Part shown: positions 44,658 to 54,370 of the stretch, in pieces | How positions within the stretch are numbered: the stretch's first letter is position 1 | Layout of the letters: every line of letters begins with the position of its first letter | The notes under the pieces: model-generated | The model's database searches: none | Told to the model about the DNA's origin: nothing | The model's input: only the letters and a program-made list of their open reading frames with translations | NCBI GenBank assembly: GCA_012839565.1 | Contig: DUMZ01000005.1 | Coordinates: 62,001 to 126,000, forward strand | Length of the DNA: 64,000 nt | Direction of reading: 5' to 3' | DNA from: Anaerolineaceae bacterium | Lineage (GTDB): Bacteria > Chloroflexota > Anaerolineae > Anaerolineales > Anaerolineaceae | Translations under genes and position numbers: made by a program

Positions 44658-44685
44658 TTGACTTAATTAAGTTTCTATGTAGAAT
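44658..44685 (+). promoter_or_regulatory. Promoter with palindromic operator before the DUF2089 operon
   Basis: TTGACT (44658-44663), 16-nt spacer, TAGAAT (44680-44685). The perfect palindrome ACTTAATTAAGT (44661-44672) overlaps the -35 box and spacer. An 11-mer ATTAAGTTTCT occurs at 44635-44645 and again at 44666-44676, suggesting binding by the DUF2089 helix-turn-helix protein. Confidence 0.65.
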
Positions 44686-44728
44686 AAGCATTGAAGCTAG
44701 CTAAATTACTGAAAGGACACTAAAAACG

Positions 44729-45127
44729 ATGGAATTTACCAACACATGCCCCATTTGCCAAAGCAAAGTACGTATCACTCGCTACCATTGCGACAGTTGC
44801 CAAACAACGATTGAAGGTTCTTTCGCGCTTCCCGTTGACCCATTTAGTCGCTTGAGCGAAGAGCAACGTCACTTTATGCTAACTTTTGTGCGTGCTGAGG
44901 GACGCCTTAACCGCATGGAAGAAATTTTAGGTATGTCCTACCCAACCCTTAAAAACCGTTTAAATGAGTTGATTACCACCCTGGGCTTTCAGGCAGAACT
45001 CTACAGCAAAAAGCCAAACGCTGCTGAACGCCAGGCTATCCTGGACGACCTTGAAGCCGGACGTATTGACTCAGACCAGGCCCTGCGCTATCTGCAAGGC
45101 GATGAACCTTTTATAACAGGAGAATAA
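44729..45127 (+). CDS. DUF2089 zinc-ribbon/HTH regulator
   Basis: 132 aa. An N-terminal zinc ribbon (CPICQSKV, then YHCDSCQTTI) is followed by a helix-turn-helix region (LTFVRAEGRLNRMEEILGMS, YPTLKNRLNELI) of the DUF2089 family. The C-terminal 30 residues (ILDDLEAGRIDSDQALRYLQ) resemble the start of the SHOCT-like domain found in the next gene. AAAGGACA stands about 10 nt before the ATG. It probably controls its own operon through the palindromes upstream. Confidence 0.9.
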   Translation: MEFTNTCPICQSKVRITRYHCDSCQTTIEGSFALPVDPFSRLSEEQRHFMLTFVRAEGRLNRMEEILGMSYPTLKNRLNELITTLGFQAELYSKKPNAAERQAILDDLEAGRIDSDQALRYLQGDEPFITGE

Positions 45128-45128
45128 A

Positions 45129-45536
45129 ATGACCGACGAAAAACTGCGCATTTTAAAAATGCTGGAAAATGGCACCATCACCGCCACCCAAGCCACTGAT
45201 TTACTTGCCGCACTGCAAGAAGAACCCATCACCGAATCACCCATTACAAATGATGGCCCTGTAACTCGGGCACAATGGATGAAAATTCTTATCATTGACC
45301 GCTTAAGCGGAGAAAAGAAAGTGAATTTACGTTTCCCGCTAGCATTGTTACCGTGGAATAAAATGGAAAAAGGCCTCAACATCAATCTCGGGAACAAAAC
45401 CGACGAGAACGGTAATGCCGCCTTCCAGTTTGATAAAGAAACCGTGATGCAAATGATTAACAAGGGCGAACCAGGTGTCATTATCGACGTGGAGGATGAA
45501 CAGAGCAACGAAAGAGTGCTTATCTCCCTGGAATAG
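45129..45536 (+). CDS. SHOCT-like domain protein, DUF2089 partner
   Basis: 135 aa. The N-terminal 30 residues (KLRILKMLENGTITATQATD) form the short helical SHOCT-like/YvlB N-terminal domain. The rest (VTRAQWMKILIIDRLSGEKK, NLRFPLALLPW) is a beta-rich domain like the N-terminal domain of LiaX/YvlB-type proteins. GGAG stands 6 nt before the ATG, one base after the DUF2089 stop. The pair resembles sensor/regulator modules for envelope stress in Gram-positive bacteria, by analogy only. Confidence 0.78.
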   Translation: MTDEKLRILKMLENGTITATQATDLLAALQEEPITESPITNDGPVTRAQWMKILIIDRLSGEKKVNLRFPLALLPWNKMEKGLNINLGNKTDENGNAAFQFDKETVMQMINKGEPGVIIDVEDEQSNERVLISLE

Positions 45537-45577
45537 ACAAACTGATTTCTAAAAACCAAGCTATATCCATGTATAAC

Positions 45578-45610
45578 GCCCTGGTAATAATCAAAAGCCA
45601 GGGCATTTTC
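45578..45610 (+). terminator. Probable intrinsic terminator
   Basis: 7-bp stem GCCCTGG/CCAGGGC (45578-45584 with 45598-45604) followed by ATTTTC, between the two SHOCT-like genes. Confidence 0.7.
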
Positions 45611-45647
45611 TTATAAACGGATATCAAAAATGTGCTAAGATTAAGGC

Positions 45648-46025
45648 ATGAGCCACAACAAAGAGCGCATCCAAATTCTTAGCGAAGTGCGTCGGGGCGA
45701 ACTCGAAATCCCGGACGCTATCACACGTCTGCAAGCCCTTTCAGCCCGCCCAGAAACACCCGAACAAGAAGCCAGGCAGGACAACTCCAACCGTGAACTG
45801 CACATTTTACGCACTGGTTTAGAAACGGGTAAGGTGATTATGGACGTTCGCCTGCCCCTTAACCTGCTTGATGCCGCTGAACGCGTTGGGGCAAACTTCG
45901 CCCCTTATCTTGCGCTTATCCCATCCGACACTCTGCAAGAATGCCTCTCCATTCCTGGCACCCATAAACTTGTCGATATCGTTCAAGAAGAAAAAGGCGA
46001 ACAACTCCAAATATTCCTGGAATAA
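45648..46025 (+). CDS. Second SHOCT-like protein, paralogue of the preceding gene
   Basis: 125 aa. Same plan as the product of 45129-45536: a short helical start (QILSEVRRGELEIPDAITRL) followed by a beta-rich domain (HILRTGLETGKVIMDVRLPL) and an acidic end (IVQEEKGEQLQIFLE). The preceding gene has a near-identical final segment (DEQSNERVLISLE). It is separated by a terminator, so it probably has its own promoter. Function unknown. Confidence 0.7.
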   Translation: MSHNKERIQILSEVRRGELEIPDAITRLQALSARPETPEQEARQDNSNRELHILRTGLETGKVIMDVRLPLNLLDAAERVGANFAPYLALIPSDTLQECLSIPGTHKLVDIVQEEKGEQLQIFLE

Positions 46026-46143
46026 ACATATTCTCAACCCTTAAGCACGTAATAAAATGCCGTAGCTTCATGGTGCTTAACTTGCCGAATTTCCCTTAGT
46101 CGCTTATATTTTAGTATTGAGAAAACGCACTCGGAGAACAACT

Positions 46144-49100
46144 ATGATCGCGGAAAACACCCAAGTATCCCCATCGCCCGAAAGAAAACACTGGCTGGAT
46201 AAACCCGTTTTGCCCTGGTGGCAAGGCTTAACCATCGAAAAACTCCTGCTCGTCATCATCATCGTGCTAACGGTTTTCAGCCGTCTCTACGACGTTGGCG
46301 CGCGCACCATGGCGCACGACGAAATCAACCATGTCGTGCCCGCCTACAGCTTTGAAAGCTACGTTTATGACCCCGTCACCCATGGGCCCTTCCAGTTTCA
46401 TGCCTTGGCACTTTCCTACTTCCTGTTTGGCGACAGCGATTTCTCAAGCCGCATTCCCGCCGCGTTGTTTGGCATCGGCGTGGTGCTTTTCGCGCTTTTT
46501 GCCTGGCGTCGCTACCTGGGCAGAGTTGGTGCGCTTATCGCCGGCACACTCTTCATGATTTCGCCCTACATTCTTTTCTACAGTCGCTATACGCGTAATG
46601 AAATTTTTATCGTTTTTTGGGGCATGGTTTTGCTTTGGCTGCTTTTGCGCTACATGGAAGATGGCAAAACCAAATGGCTCTACTGGCTGGTTTTCATCAC
46701 CGCCATGCACTACACCGACAAAGCCACTTCCTTTATTTTCTCCGCCGAAGCGCTTGTCTTTTTAGCCCTGCTTTTCATCTGGAAATGGTGGCGCAAAGCG
46801 TGGCCAAACGACCGCTATCATAAATTTTTCAAAATTGCTGCCGCGAGCACACTCTGCCTGATTGTCTTCACCCTGGGTATTTTCATCCTGGGCAAAACAC
46901 CTGTCGCCAACGCGCCGATGATTATCGACCCCGTCACACAAGAGTCCGTGCCACAACATATCATCAACAGCAAAGTGCCCCTTCTGATTTCAGTCGCCTT
47001 TACCGCCATCGCCGCGGTCGCGAGCATTGTTTCTCTGATTAAGGGGCTGGGCTGGTACGAACTGCGCAAATCGCGTTTGTTTGACCTGATTGTCCTGCAA
47101 CTCGTCCTTATTCTGCCACTCCTGGTCGCCCTGCCCGTCAACCTTTCGGGTTGGGATCCTCAGGATTACAGCACAACCGGCATATTGCGAACAGGGTCGC
47201 TATTCCTAATCCTGCTGATTGTTTCAGTTATCCTGGGCGCGATGTGGAACAAAAAAGTGTTCCTGAAAAGCCTGGCCATTTTCTGGGGCATTTTCATCGT
47301 TTTTTACACCACCTTTTTCATGCACGGCGAAGGCTTTTTTAAGGGCATCGCCGGAGCGCTGGGCTACTGGATGTCACAACAATCCGTTGAACGTGGCACA
47401 CAGCCACTTTACTACTACGCCCTGGTACAAGTGCCCTTTTACGAGTATCTGCCAGCTTTGGGCACTGTGCTTGCCCTGATTTTAGGCTTCGCCCGCAAAC
47501 TCTTCCTTAGCAAAACCGACGCCATTCACGAGAGTCCTTTCGAAAAACAAGTCCTTCCTGAACCCGAAATGCTGGAAGGTTTAGAAGATACAGTACTGGT
47601 GCTTGAAGACGATGCACCAGACCAGGAAGATAACCCTGTACTGCCATCAGCTTTGACCCCTGAAGATATCAATTTAACAGATACAAGCGACCTTCAAGAA
47701 ACCGTCGAAGAAAGCCAGCCTGACACCCAAAATCTTGAAACAACCCCCGAAGAAACGGCCAAACCCGGCTTTTTCAAACGCCTTTTCACCGACCCACCCC
47801 TGAACACTGTAATAGCCAGCGATTTGCCCATCCTGGCGCTTTTGCTTTTCTGGTCGTTCATGAGTTTGCTTGCCTTTAGCATCGCCGGAGAGCGCATGCC
47901 CTGGCTCACCACCCACATCACCATGCCCATGATTTTGACCGCCGGTTTCGCCTTGGGCTACCTTGTTGAAAAAATCGACTGGGCTGCCATCAAAGAGAAA
48001 AAAGGCTGGCTGGTGCTTGTCGTCAGCTTCATTTTCATTCTGGCAGTCTTGAGTATGTTCGGTTCCCTGCTGGGCACCAATCCACCTTTCCAGGGCAAAG
48101 ACCTGAGCAATATGCGTGGCACGAGCACTTTCCTGCTGTCGCTTTTGGGTATCCTGGGCAGCGCGATAGCATTACTCCACCTCTTGCGTGGCTGGCAAAG
48201 CAAACAATTCAGCAAGTTTATTCTCCTGATTTGTTTCGCCCTGATGGCTATACAAACCGCGCGATCAGCCTTCCGCGCCGCCTATATCAACTACGACAAC
48301 GCCAAAGAATTGCTTGTCTACGCGCATGCCACGCGCGACATGAAAGACAGCGTTGAGCAAATCGAAACCATCTCACGCCGCCTCTATGGCGATAAAAGCA
48401 TCCGCGTCGCCTACGACAACGATGTGCGCTACCCCTACTGGTGGTATATGCGCGACTATCCCAACAAGGTCGATTTCAACGACAAGGTCACCAAGTCCTT
48501 GCAGGAATCGCCCATCATTGTGGTCGGTTCGGGCAATTTCTCAAAAATCGACGCTGTCGTGCGCGATGACTACTACCGCTACGATTACAAACGTATGTGG
48601 TGGCCCAACGAAGAACTCTACCGTAACTGGACCTTCAAGAAAGTCTTTAATGACCTAAAAGACCCCGCCAAACGCGCTGGCATTTGGGATTTGTGGTTCA
48701 ACCGCGATTACAGCAAATACGCGAGCGCTTTTGGCAACCCGTCACTTACCCTGGCGAACTGGTCCCCGGCTGATGGCGCGCGAATGTACATTCGCAAAGA
48801 TGTCGCCCCGCAAATCTGGGAGCTGGGCATCAGCCCCGAGCCCGTCGCCCCGCGTGTAGACCCCTACGCCGGCAACAGCATCAGCCTGGACCCCATTAAG
48901 TCTCTCTACAACGCTGGCAATCAAACCTTTTTAGCCCCGCGTGGTATGGCCATCGCGCCGGACGGCAGCCTGTATGTCGCCGACTCGCGCAACCATCGCG
49001 TCGTGCATCTTGATGCCAGTGGCAATCTTCTCAACACTATCGGCACTTATGGCAACGCCATGGAAAATCCCAGCCTGCCGGGTGGTTTGATGAACGAGCC

Positions 49101-49770
49101 CTGGGGTGTCGCTGTTGACAAAGACGGAACGCTTTATGTCGCCGACACCTGGAACCATCGCATTCAGGTTTTTGACAGCAACGGACAATTCCTGCGCATG
49201 TGGTCGACTTTTGATGTAGCGGGAATGCCGGACAGTTTCTGGGGCCCGCGCGGCATCGCCCTGGACGCGGAAGGCAACGTTTATGTCACCGATACCGGCA
49301 AACAGCGCGTGGTCGTTTTCGACAAAACCGGCACCTATCGCACACAGTTTGGTGGCGTGGGTCTGGAGCTTGGCAAGCTGGATGAACCTGTTGGCATCGC
49401 CATCGGGCAGGATGGAAAAGTCTATATCGCCGACACCTGGAACCGACGTGTGCAGGTCTTCCAACCCGCCGCGGATGGACTGAGCTTTATGGCACTCAAA
49501 GACTGGGAGCTGGACGCCTGGTTCTCCAGTTCGATAGAAAACAAACCCTACCTGGCACTGGATCAAGACGATAACGTATATATCACCGACCCCGACCTGG
49601 GCCGCGTCATCGTCTTTGATAAAGATGGCAACTTTAAGGTGCTTTGGGGTGGCTTTGACAACAGTTACCTGATGGGCATCATCACTGGCATTGCTGTTGC
49701 GGAGGATGGCTCCGTCTGGGTCACCGACGCCAGCAACAACGCCCTTTTACAGTTCCAGCTGCCTGAGTAG
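46144..49770 (+). CDS. TIGR03663-type membrane glycosyltransferase fused to an NHL propeller
   Basis: 1208 aa. The ATG at 46144 is preceded by GGAG at 7 nt; an in-frame start 27 bp earlier is weaker. Residues 1-450 form a GT39/GT83-like multi-pass mannosyltransferase domain with an acidic motif in the first loop (RTMAHDEINHVVPAYSF) and VYDPVTHGPFQFH. A long acidic cytoplasmic insert (about 465-535) is followed by more membrane helices and an extracytoplasmic domain. From about residue 920 to the end, six or so NHL repeats (GMAIAPDGSLYVADSRNHRV, GVAVDKDGTLYVADTWNHRI) form a beta-propeller. It probably transfers a sugar from a lipid-linked donor to protein or glycan, the propeller acting as a binding platform. 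Confidence 0.9.
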   Translation: MIAENTQVSPSPERKHWLDKPVLPWWQGLTIEKLLLVIIIVLTVFSRLYDVGARTMAHDEINHVVPAYSFESYVYDPVTHGPFQFHALALSYFLFGDSDFSSRIPAALFGIGVVLFALFAWRRYLGRVGALIAGTLFMISPYILFYSRYTRNEIFIVFWGMVLLWLLLRYMEDGKTKWLYWLVFITAMHYTDKATSFIFSAEALVFLALLFIWKWWRKAWPNDRYHKFFKIAAASTLCLIVFTLGIFILGKTPVANAPMIIDPVTQESVPQHIINSKVPLLISVAFTAIAAVASIVSLIKGLGWYELRKSRLFDLIVLQLVLILPLLVALPVNLSGWDPQDYSTTGILRTGSLFLILLIVSVILGAMWNKKVFLKSLAIFWGIFIVFYTTFFMHGEGFFKGIAGALGYWMSQQSVERGTQPLYYYALVQVPFYEYLPALGTVLALILGFARKLFLSKTDAIHESPFEKQVLPEPEMLEGLEDTVLVLEDDAPDQEDNPVLPSALTPEDINLTDTSDLQETVEESQPDTQNLETTPEETAKPGFFKRLFTDPPLNTVIASDLPILALLLFWSFMSLLAFSIAGERMPWLTTHITMPMILTAGFALGYLVEKIDWAAIKEKKGWLVLVVSFIFILAVLSMFGSLLGTNPPFQGKDLSNMRGTSTFLLSLLGILGSAIALLHLLRGWQSKQFSKFILLICFALMAIQTARSAFRAAYINYDNAKELLVYAHATRDMKDSVEQIETISRRLYGDKSIRVAYDNDVRYPYWWYMRDYPNKVDFNDKVTKSLQESPIIVVGSGNFSKIDAVVRDDYYRYDYKRMWWPNEELYRNWTFKKVFNDLKDPAKRAGIWDLWFNRDYSKYASAFGNPSLTLANWSPADGARMYIRKDVAPQIWELGISPEPVAPRVDPYAGNSISLDPIKSLYNAGNQTFLAPRGMAIAPDGSLYVADSRNHRVVHLDASGNLLNTIGTYGNAMENPSLPGGLMNEPWGVAVDKDGTLYVADTWNHRIQVFDSNGQFLRMWSTFDVAGMPDSFWGPRGIALDAEGNVYVTDTGKQRVVVFDKTGTYRTQFGGVGLELGKLDEPVGIAIGQDGKVYIADTWNRRVQVFQPAADGLSFMALKDWELDAWFSSSIENKPYLALDQDDNVYITDPDLGRVIVFDKDGNFKVLWGGFDNSYLMGIITGIAVAEDGSVWVTDASNNALLQFQLPE

Positions 49771-49790
49771 TTGATAGTTATTTAAAAACC

Positions 49791-49823
49791 AACGCGCCCC
49801 AGTGCCTTTGTGGCGCGTTTTTT
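49791..49823. terminator. Bidirectional intrinsic terminator
   Basis: 8-bp stem AACGCGCC/GGCGCGTT (49791-49798 with 49812-49819) followed on the plus strand by TTTTTT. It separates the PMT-NHL gene from the convergent GH2 gene. Confidence 0.92.
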
Positions 49824-49874
49824 TATTCTATTTAGCAAAAATTTTTGCCTGCGTAATCACAACATACGCAAAGT

Positions 49875-51668
49875 CTAAATCTCCGTATTAATCAAACCCT
49901 GATGTAAATCGCGCAAAAAGTCCGCGTCCATTTTCTCAACTTTGCGGTCGTAGGTCAAAAGACCATTCACTTCAGTTTCCACGTCCGTTGTTTGCGTATA
50001 AACCGCCGCGCCTAAACCTAATGGGATAAGCGGTGCCACTTGTTCCAGCAATAAATCCCGATAGCCTTTCATCAAGGCTTCTGGCGTTCTAAAATGCCGG
50101 TAACCAAACTTTTTGGTTTCGCTCCACACATGCCATGGCACAACGCAACTGTAGCCGCCAAACTCCGTCACCGCCAAAACACGATGATCCGGTTGCGACG
50201 CGCTCAGCTTTTTAAAATACACATGCCGGCTCTGGAAATCCCCGCCACCCTGGTCAAACCAACCGGATGCGTGGTCAACCAAACGCGTGGGATCCAGTTC
50301 CCGAGTCAATTTAGCGATGCGCAAGGCTTCGAACTGCCCCCAACTTTCGTTGAAAGGCACCCACACAGCGATGCTGGGCACATTGTAAAGCGTATCAATC
50401 ATCGCGCGATACTCGATTTCAAATTCCTTGCGGTTTTCCGGATCTTGCCGACCAAAGCGCTTAAAACGGTGCTGGTCATAGCGGTGAATGCCGGAGGTGA
50501 AGCTAAAAATCACCACCATGTCTTTGGTCGTGCGTCCGCCGTTGATCATATCCTGCCAGACAATCATTCCCAGGCGGTCACAAGCCGCGTACCAGCGCAT
50601 AGGCTCCACCTTGATATGTTTGCGAATCATATTGCAGCCTATTTTTTTGGTGTACTCGATATCGAAAAGCATCGCTTCTTCGCTGGGTGGCGTGTAAAGC
50701 CCATCGGGAAAGTAACCCTGGTCAAGCAAGCCATACATGAAGATAAATTCGTTGTTCAGCGTCATGCGCCAGTAACCGTTTTTATCCTTTGCACGGCTAA
50801 ACTTGCGCATGGCGAAATAACTGTCCACGCTATCCACGACATTGTCATCTTCTAACAAATCCACTTTTAAGTCATATAAATGCGGATGGTCTGGGTGCCA
50901 AAGCTGTGGGTTTTCGATAGGGATCGTCAAGCTTTCCTGCGCGGGACCTTCCACAAGCGCGATATCAGCCCTTTCAAAACTTACCTGCGCCCGAATGCGC
51001 CATCGCGCCAAATCCGCGTCAGCATTTAAAACCACACCAAGTTGCAAAACGCCCATATCAATATCAGGCGTGATAACCAGTTTCTCAATATACGTTTCTG
51101 GTACAAGCTCCAGCCATACCGTCTGCCAAATGCCCGAAATCGGCGAATACCAAATACCGCCTGGACGCAGGCTCTGTTTGCCGGTTTGGTTGTACGAATC
51201 ATTTGTTGGATCGACAACCGCCACCAGCAATTCATTTTCGCCCGTCTGCCAGGCTTCGGTGATGTCAAAACTGAAAGGCAAATAGCCACCCCAGTGCTCA
51301 CCAACCAGATGACCATTCACCCAGACTTCGCAGGCATAGTCCACCGCGCCAAAATGCAGCAACAAACGTTGCCCTGCCGGTACCTCCTGCGTAAAAGTAC
51401 GCCGATACCACAGCTTATCGCTGGGCATCAGGGGCTTTTCAACACCTGAAAGCGCCGATTCGACACAATAAGGCACCCGGATTTGCCCCTGCCAGTCTTC
51501 AGCGTGGGCGGGTTTGGCGTCATCTATCGGCTGAATGGCATACTCCCACCAGCCATTCAGGTTTTGCCATTGTTCCCGCACCATTTGCGGTCGGGGATAC
51601 TCGGGCAAAGGAATAGGCTCGGCAGGCGTCCAGGGCGTCTTTAGGGCTTGGTGTTGTATTGCTTTCAA
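49875..51668 (-). CDS. Glycoside hydrolase family 2 enzyme, probably intracellular
   Basis: 597 aa from TTG 51668, which has AGGA 7-8 nt upstream and follows the transporter stop by 16 bp; an in-frame ATG at 51722 would overlap the transporter by 38 bp. The sugar-binding N-domain ([35 protein letters not shown]) and GH2 core are present. The acid/base Glu is in [10 protein letters not shown] and the nucleophile Glu in [11 protein letters not shown]. There is no signal peptide. The type is beta-galactosidase/beta-glucuronidase-like; the exact sugar is not predictable. It pairs with the adjacent MFS transporter, which presumably imports the glycoside. Confidence 0.92.
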   Translation of the reverse strand: MKAIQHQALKTPWTPAEPIPLPEYPRPQMVREQWQNLNGWWEYAIQPIDDAKPAHAEDWQGQIRVPYCVESALSGVEKPLMPSDKLWYRRTFTQEVPAGQRLLLHFGAVDYACEVWVNGHLVGEHWGGYLPFSFDITEAWQTGENELLVAVVDPTNDSYNQTGKQSLRPGGIWYSPISGIWQTVWLELVPETYIEKLVITPDIDMGVLQLGVVLNADADLARWRIRAQVSFERADIALVEGPAQESLTIPIENPQLWHPDHPHLYDLKVDLLEDDNVVDSVDSYFAMRKFSRAKDKNGYWRMTLNNEFIFMYGLLDQGYFPDGLYTPPSEEAMLFDIEYTKKIGCNMIRKHIKVEPMRWYAACDRLGMIVWQDMINGGRTTKDMVVIFSFTSGIHRYDQHRFKRFGRQDPENRKEFEIEYRAMIDTLYNVPSIAVWVPFNESWGQFEALRIAKLTRELDPTRLVDHASGWFDQGGGDFQSRHVYFKKLSASQPDHRVLAVTEFGGYSCVVPWHVWSETKKFGYRHFRTPEALMKGYRDLLLEQVAPLIPLGLGAAVYTQTTDVETEVNGLLTYDRKVEKMDADFLRDLHQGLINTEI

Positions 51669-51684
51669 AATATTTTCCTGTCTT

Positions 51685-53025
51685 TTAGGCTTTAGTTTGG
51701 TCAGTCGTTTTTCGTTTGTCAAAAAAGAATAAAGGTATTATAGCAAAAACCGTAATGATTGCCCCAATCACGAAGATAATCGGCGCGGGCAAAAAGCCCG
51801 CTTCAGCACCCAGCATGGTAGGCGTGCCGAATTGTCTGATGAGCGCCTGACCAATCATCGGCCCGAAAATCATCGGCAGCATAACCGCGAAAATCATGCG
51901 CACACCCAAAAAGCGTCCCCGGCTTTCCACTGGCAATAAATCTTTGAGCCAGGCCATGCTCACAATCGCAAAAGCGGTGTTCATGCCCAGCCAAAGCAAA
52001 CCATAAAGTGCCAACAGGATGAGATTAGTACTCGTCGAGAACAAGAAGTAACCCAAGGCAGACAGGAGCAATGAAACCAGCGTGAGCCACTTGCGGTTGA
52101 TTTTCTCCGCCAAGAACCCTAGCGGAATAGCCAAAACCGCGCTGCCCACCAGCATCGCCCCGCCGATAACCATATAACTCGAAATCGGCATTTCCAGGGT
52201 GTCGGTCACATAGATAATCAAATATGGGAACGAAACCTGAAAACCTATCCCCGCGATGGTAATAATCAGCAAAAGCAAAAAGAGCTTGCGGTTCTCCACA
52301 AGAACACGCCAGTCGAGCAAGTCGCGGATATCCTGCCAGTACGTAGTTTCTGGCTTTGGAAGTGTTTCAGCGGAAGGTTCATCAATTTGCGAAGCGGCGA
52401 TGACGCCAATCACGGTAACCAGCCCACCTAGCGCGTAGAAAAAGACAAAGTAACCCTTCGATTCAATTAACATTCCCGCCGCGGTATAGGAGATAAGCTG
52501 AGCCACGAACAAACAAAAGTTCAGCACCCCTTCCACGCGCCCGCGTTTGTTACTCGGTGTGATATCCGCAGTCCAGGCGTTGAAAGCGGCGTCGTTGGCG
52601 GTTGAACCGAAAAAGGTCATGATACAGTCCACCAGCACCACCATCACAATCGCCGTGCTGATGTTTTTCATCAAGGCGGTAAGCGGAAACACGGCGGTCA
52701 TCACGCCCCACAGGCCATAACCGATCAGGATAAAAGGTTTACGCCTGCCCCAACGCGAACGACTGCGGTCACTCCACGTACCCATGAAGATGGTCGTGAG
52801 CGTGGCCACAATGGCGCTGGCGGCGACCATCCAGGCAATCGGTCTGGGGTCGGGTGTAATCATGTCGGTCACAAATTTGTTGAACCAGGAGTTCTCCACC
52901 GCCCAGGCTAATTGTCCAACGATGGCTAACGCACCCATCGCCAGCCAGGTTTTCAGGGTGATGGCTTTCGCGGGTTTTGCGGGTGATTTGTTTTCGGGCA
53001 ATATTTCGTTTTCTTGATAATCCAT
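51685..53025 (-). CDS. MFS sugar transporter (GPH/SLC45-like)
   Basis: 446 aa, twelve hydrophobic segments. The loop between helices 2 and 3 reads [20 protein letters not shown], the classic D-R-x-x-x-R-x-G-R-R-x-P of the GPH and SLC45 sugar families. The ATG at 53025 is preceded by AAAGG at 7 nt. It is the first gene of a two-gene operon with the GH2 enzyme, so it probably takes up the glycoside that enzyme cleaves. Confidence 0.92.
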   Translation of the reverse strand: MDYQENEILPENKSPAKPAKAITLKTWLAMGALAIVGQLAWAVENSWFNKFVTDMITPDPRPIAWMVAASAIVATLTTIFMGTWSDRSRSRWGRRKPFILIGYGLWGVMTAVFPLTALMKNISTAIVMVVLVDCIMTFFGSTANDAAFNAWTADITPSNKRGRVEGVLNFCLFVAQLISYTAAGMLIESKGYFVFFYALGGLVTVIGVIAASQIDEPSAETLPKPETTYWQDIRDLLDWRVLVENRKLFLLLLIITIAGIGFQVSFPYLIIYVTDTLEMPISSYMVIGGAMLVGSAVLAIPLGFLAEKINRKWLTLVSLLLSALGYFLFSTSTNLILLALYGLLWLGMNTAFAIVSMAWLKDLLPVESRGRFLGVRMIFAVMLPMIFGPMIGQALIRQFGTPTMLGAEAGFLPAPIIFVIGAIITVFAIIPLFFFDKRKTTDQTKA

Positions 53026-53160
53026 AACTAAACCTTTGCGCATGTTTTTATTTCCATATTTTAGCTTGCTTTTTGCTTATAGGATAGCTTTAATAACAGA
53101 ACGAGATGAATTGTTAAGTTTTCCTGATGCGATTGACGAAGATGCCAGAACGTGCAGCGT

Positions 53161-53190
53161 AAAAAAGCGAGCTTCAATCGAAGCCCGCTT
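53161..53190 (-). terminator. Intrinsic terminator after the superoxide dismutase gene
   Basis: Minus strand: stem AAGCGGGCTTC/GAAGCTCGCTT with one mismatch (53180-53190 with 53165-53175), running into TTTTTT. Confidence 0.85.
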
Positions 53191-53219
53191 ATCAATTACA
53201 TTCTTTCAAACACTAAAGT

Positions 53220-53858
53220 CTAGCCAAAGCGTTTGATATTCTTCAACATGTATTCCCAGTTGACGATGTTGTCAACCACTTCTTCCAAATAAGCCTGGCG
53301 GCGATTTTGGAAATCGAGATAATAGGCATGCTCCCAAACATCCAGGGTCAGCACAGGTGAGCGTTTTTCAGTCCATGGATCTTCCGCGTTTGGAGTCTTT
53401 GAAATCGAAAGCTTGCCATCTTCAAGCATGACCCAGGCCCAGCCACTGCCAAACTGACCCACACCGGCAGCGACCAGTTCTTTCTTAAAAGCTTCAACCG
53501 AGCCAAAGTTCTCGATGAGAATATCACGGAGTTCATCGGGCATCACAGATTTCTCTTTGGGGGTCAAACATTTCCAGTAGAAATTGTGGTTCCACACCTG
53601 GGCGGCGTTATTGTAAAGCACTTTGTATTCGGGTTTATCCCAGGCAAAAATCATAATTTCTTCAAGGGATTTGTCTTCCAGTTCAGTGCCAGCAATCAGT
53701 TCTTTGGTCTTCACCACGTAGGCGTTGTGGTGTTTGCCGTGATGGAAGTTGATTGTTTCTTCAGAAATAATCGGTGCCAGGGCGTCTTTTGCCCATGGGA
53801 GTTCTGGAAGTTCTACGGGAGTCTTCATCCAGTCTTGTTTTTGTTCGTATTTTCGCAT
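53220..53858 (-). CDS. sodB: Superoxide dismutase, Fe type
   Basis: 212 aa. Metal ligands are conserved: His in INFHHGKHHNAYVV, His in QVWNHNFYWK, and Asp and His in LDVWEHAYYLDF. Gln in NAAQVWNHN and other signatures point to the iron form rather than manganese. The N-terminal extension (about 15 residues before ELPELPW) is not a signal peptide, so the enzyme is cytoplasmic. It removes superoxide in an anaerobe exposed to oxygen. It stands alone and ends at its own terminator. Confidence 0.96.
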   Translation of the reverse strand: MRKYEQKQDWMKTPVELPELPWAKDALAPIISEETINFHHGKHHNAYVVKTKELIAGTELEDKSLEEIMIFAWDKPEYKVLYNNAAQVWNHNFYWKCLTPKEKSVMPDELRDILIENFGSVEAFKKELVAAGVGQFGSGWAWVMLEDGKLSISKTPNAEDPWTEKRSPVLTLDVWEHAYYLDFQNRRQAYLEEVVDNIVNWEYMLKNIKRFG

Positions 53859-54025
53859 CTTCGGTTCATCCTTTCTTTGCGTCTGTTATTGTATTCTTGC
53901 CCCTAATTATAGGGTAAAAAGCCAGCAAAATAAAACCAAAGCTTTTACCAAATGCCTGTTTTTTGACAAATTGTATAAACTTTGTATCAAAACTGCCTGA
54001 TTTTGAAACTTGTCCAACATAGTTA

Positions 54026-54075
54026 TTGACATATGCCAGAAACAGTGTACAATAACAATAAATGGCATATGCCAT
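54026..54075 (+). promoter_or_regulatory. Promoter and palindromic operator of the DUF5320-Mrp operon
   Basis: TTGACA (54026-54031), 16-nt spacer, TACAAT (54048-54053). The 8-mer ATATGCCA at 54031-54038 overlaps the -35 box and recurs at 54067-54074 inside the perfect 14-bp palindrome ATGGCATATGCCAT (54062-54075). The DUF134 protein encoded in the operon is the obvious candidate to bind it. Confidence 0.75.
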
Positions 54076-54098
54076 AAACTATAAAGGAGGTTTTAATC

Positions 54099-54365
54099 AT
54101 GCCTGGAAAAGATGGAACTGGCCCAACTGGCACCGGACCGATGACCGGAAGAGCTTTGGGTCTTTGCACAGACACAGAAGAAACTAAACGTGGATTCTTT
54201 CGTGGCAGGGGACTGGGTCTTGGTCTCGGCCGCGGACGTGGTTTCGGCCGGCGCTTTGCTGCAAGGCAAGCTTCTCCGGAAAACCAAAAAACTTGGCTCC
54301 AAGAGCAAAAAGCCGTCTTGCAAGACCGTCTCAAGACGATTGACAAACAACTGGAAGATTTATAA
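54099..54365 (+). CDS. DUF5320 small Gly-rich protein
   Basis: 88 aa. Begins MPGKDGTGPTGTGPMTGRAL, the hallmark of DUF5320 proteins, followed by a Gly-Arg-rich middle (RGRGLGLGLGRGRG) and a coiled-coil C-terminus (ENQKTWLQEQKAVLQDRLKT). AAAGGAGG stands 8-9 nt before the ATG. It is a small protein of unknown role that regularly accompanies NifX/Mrp-type Fe-S genes. A hairpin with a U-tract follows directly, so it is probably made in excess of the downstream products. Confidence 0.88.
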   Translation: MPGKDGTGPTGTGPMTGRALGLCTDTEETKRGFFRGRGLGLGLGRGRGFGRRFAARQASPENQKTWLQEQKAVLQDRLKTIDKQLEDL

Positions 54366-54370
54366 ACTAT

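Noticed and set aside
46444..48215. Several open frames antisense to the PMT-NHL gene
   Set aside because: High-GC codon positions of the real gene create long antisense frames; none has an RBS or recognisable motif.
53220..53858. Mutated metal site in superoxide dismutase because of P-I-I-S instead of P-H-I-S
   Set aside because: That His is not a metal ligand in the E. coli enzyme; the four true ligands are all present.
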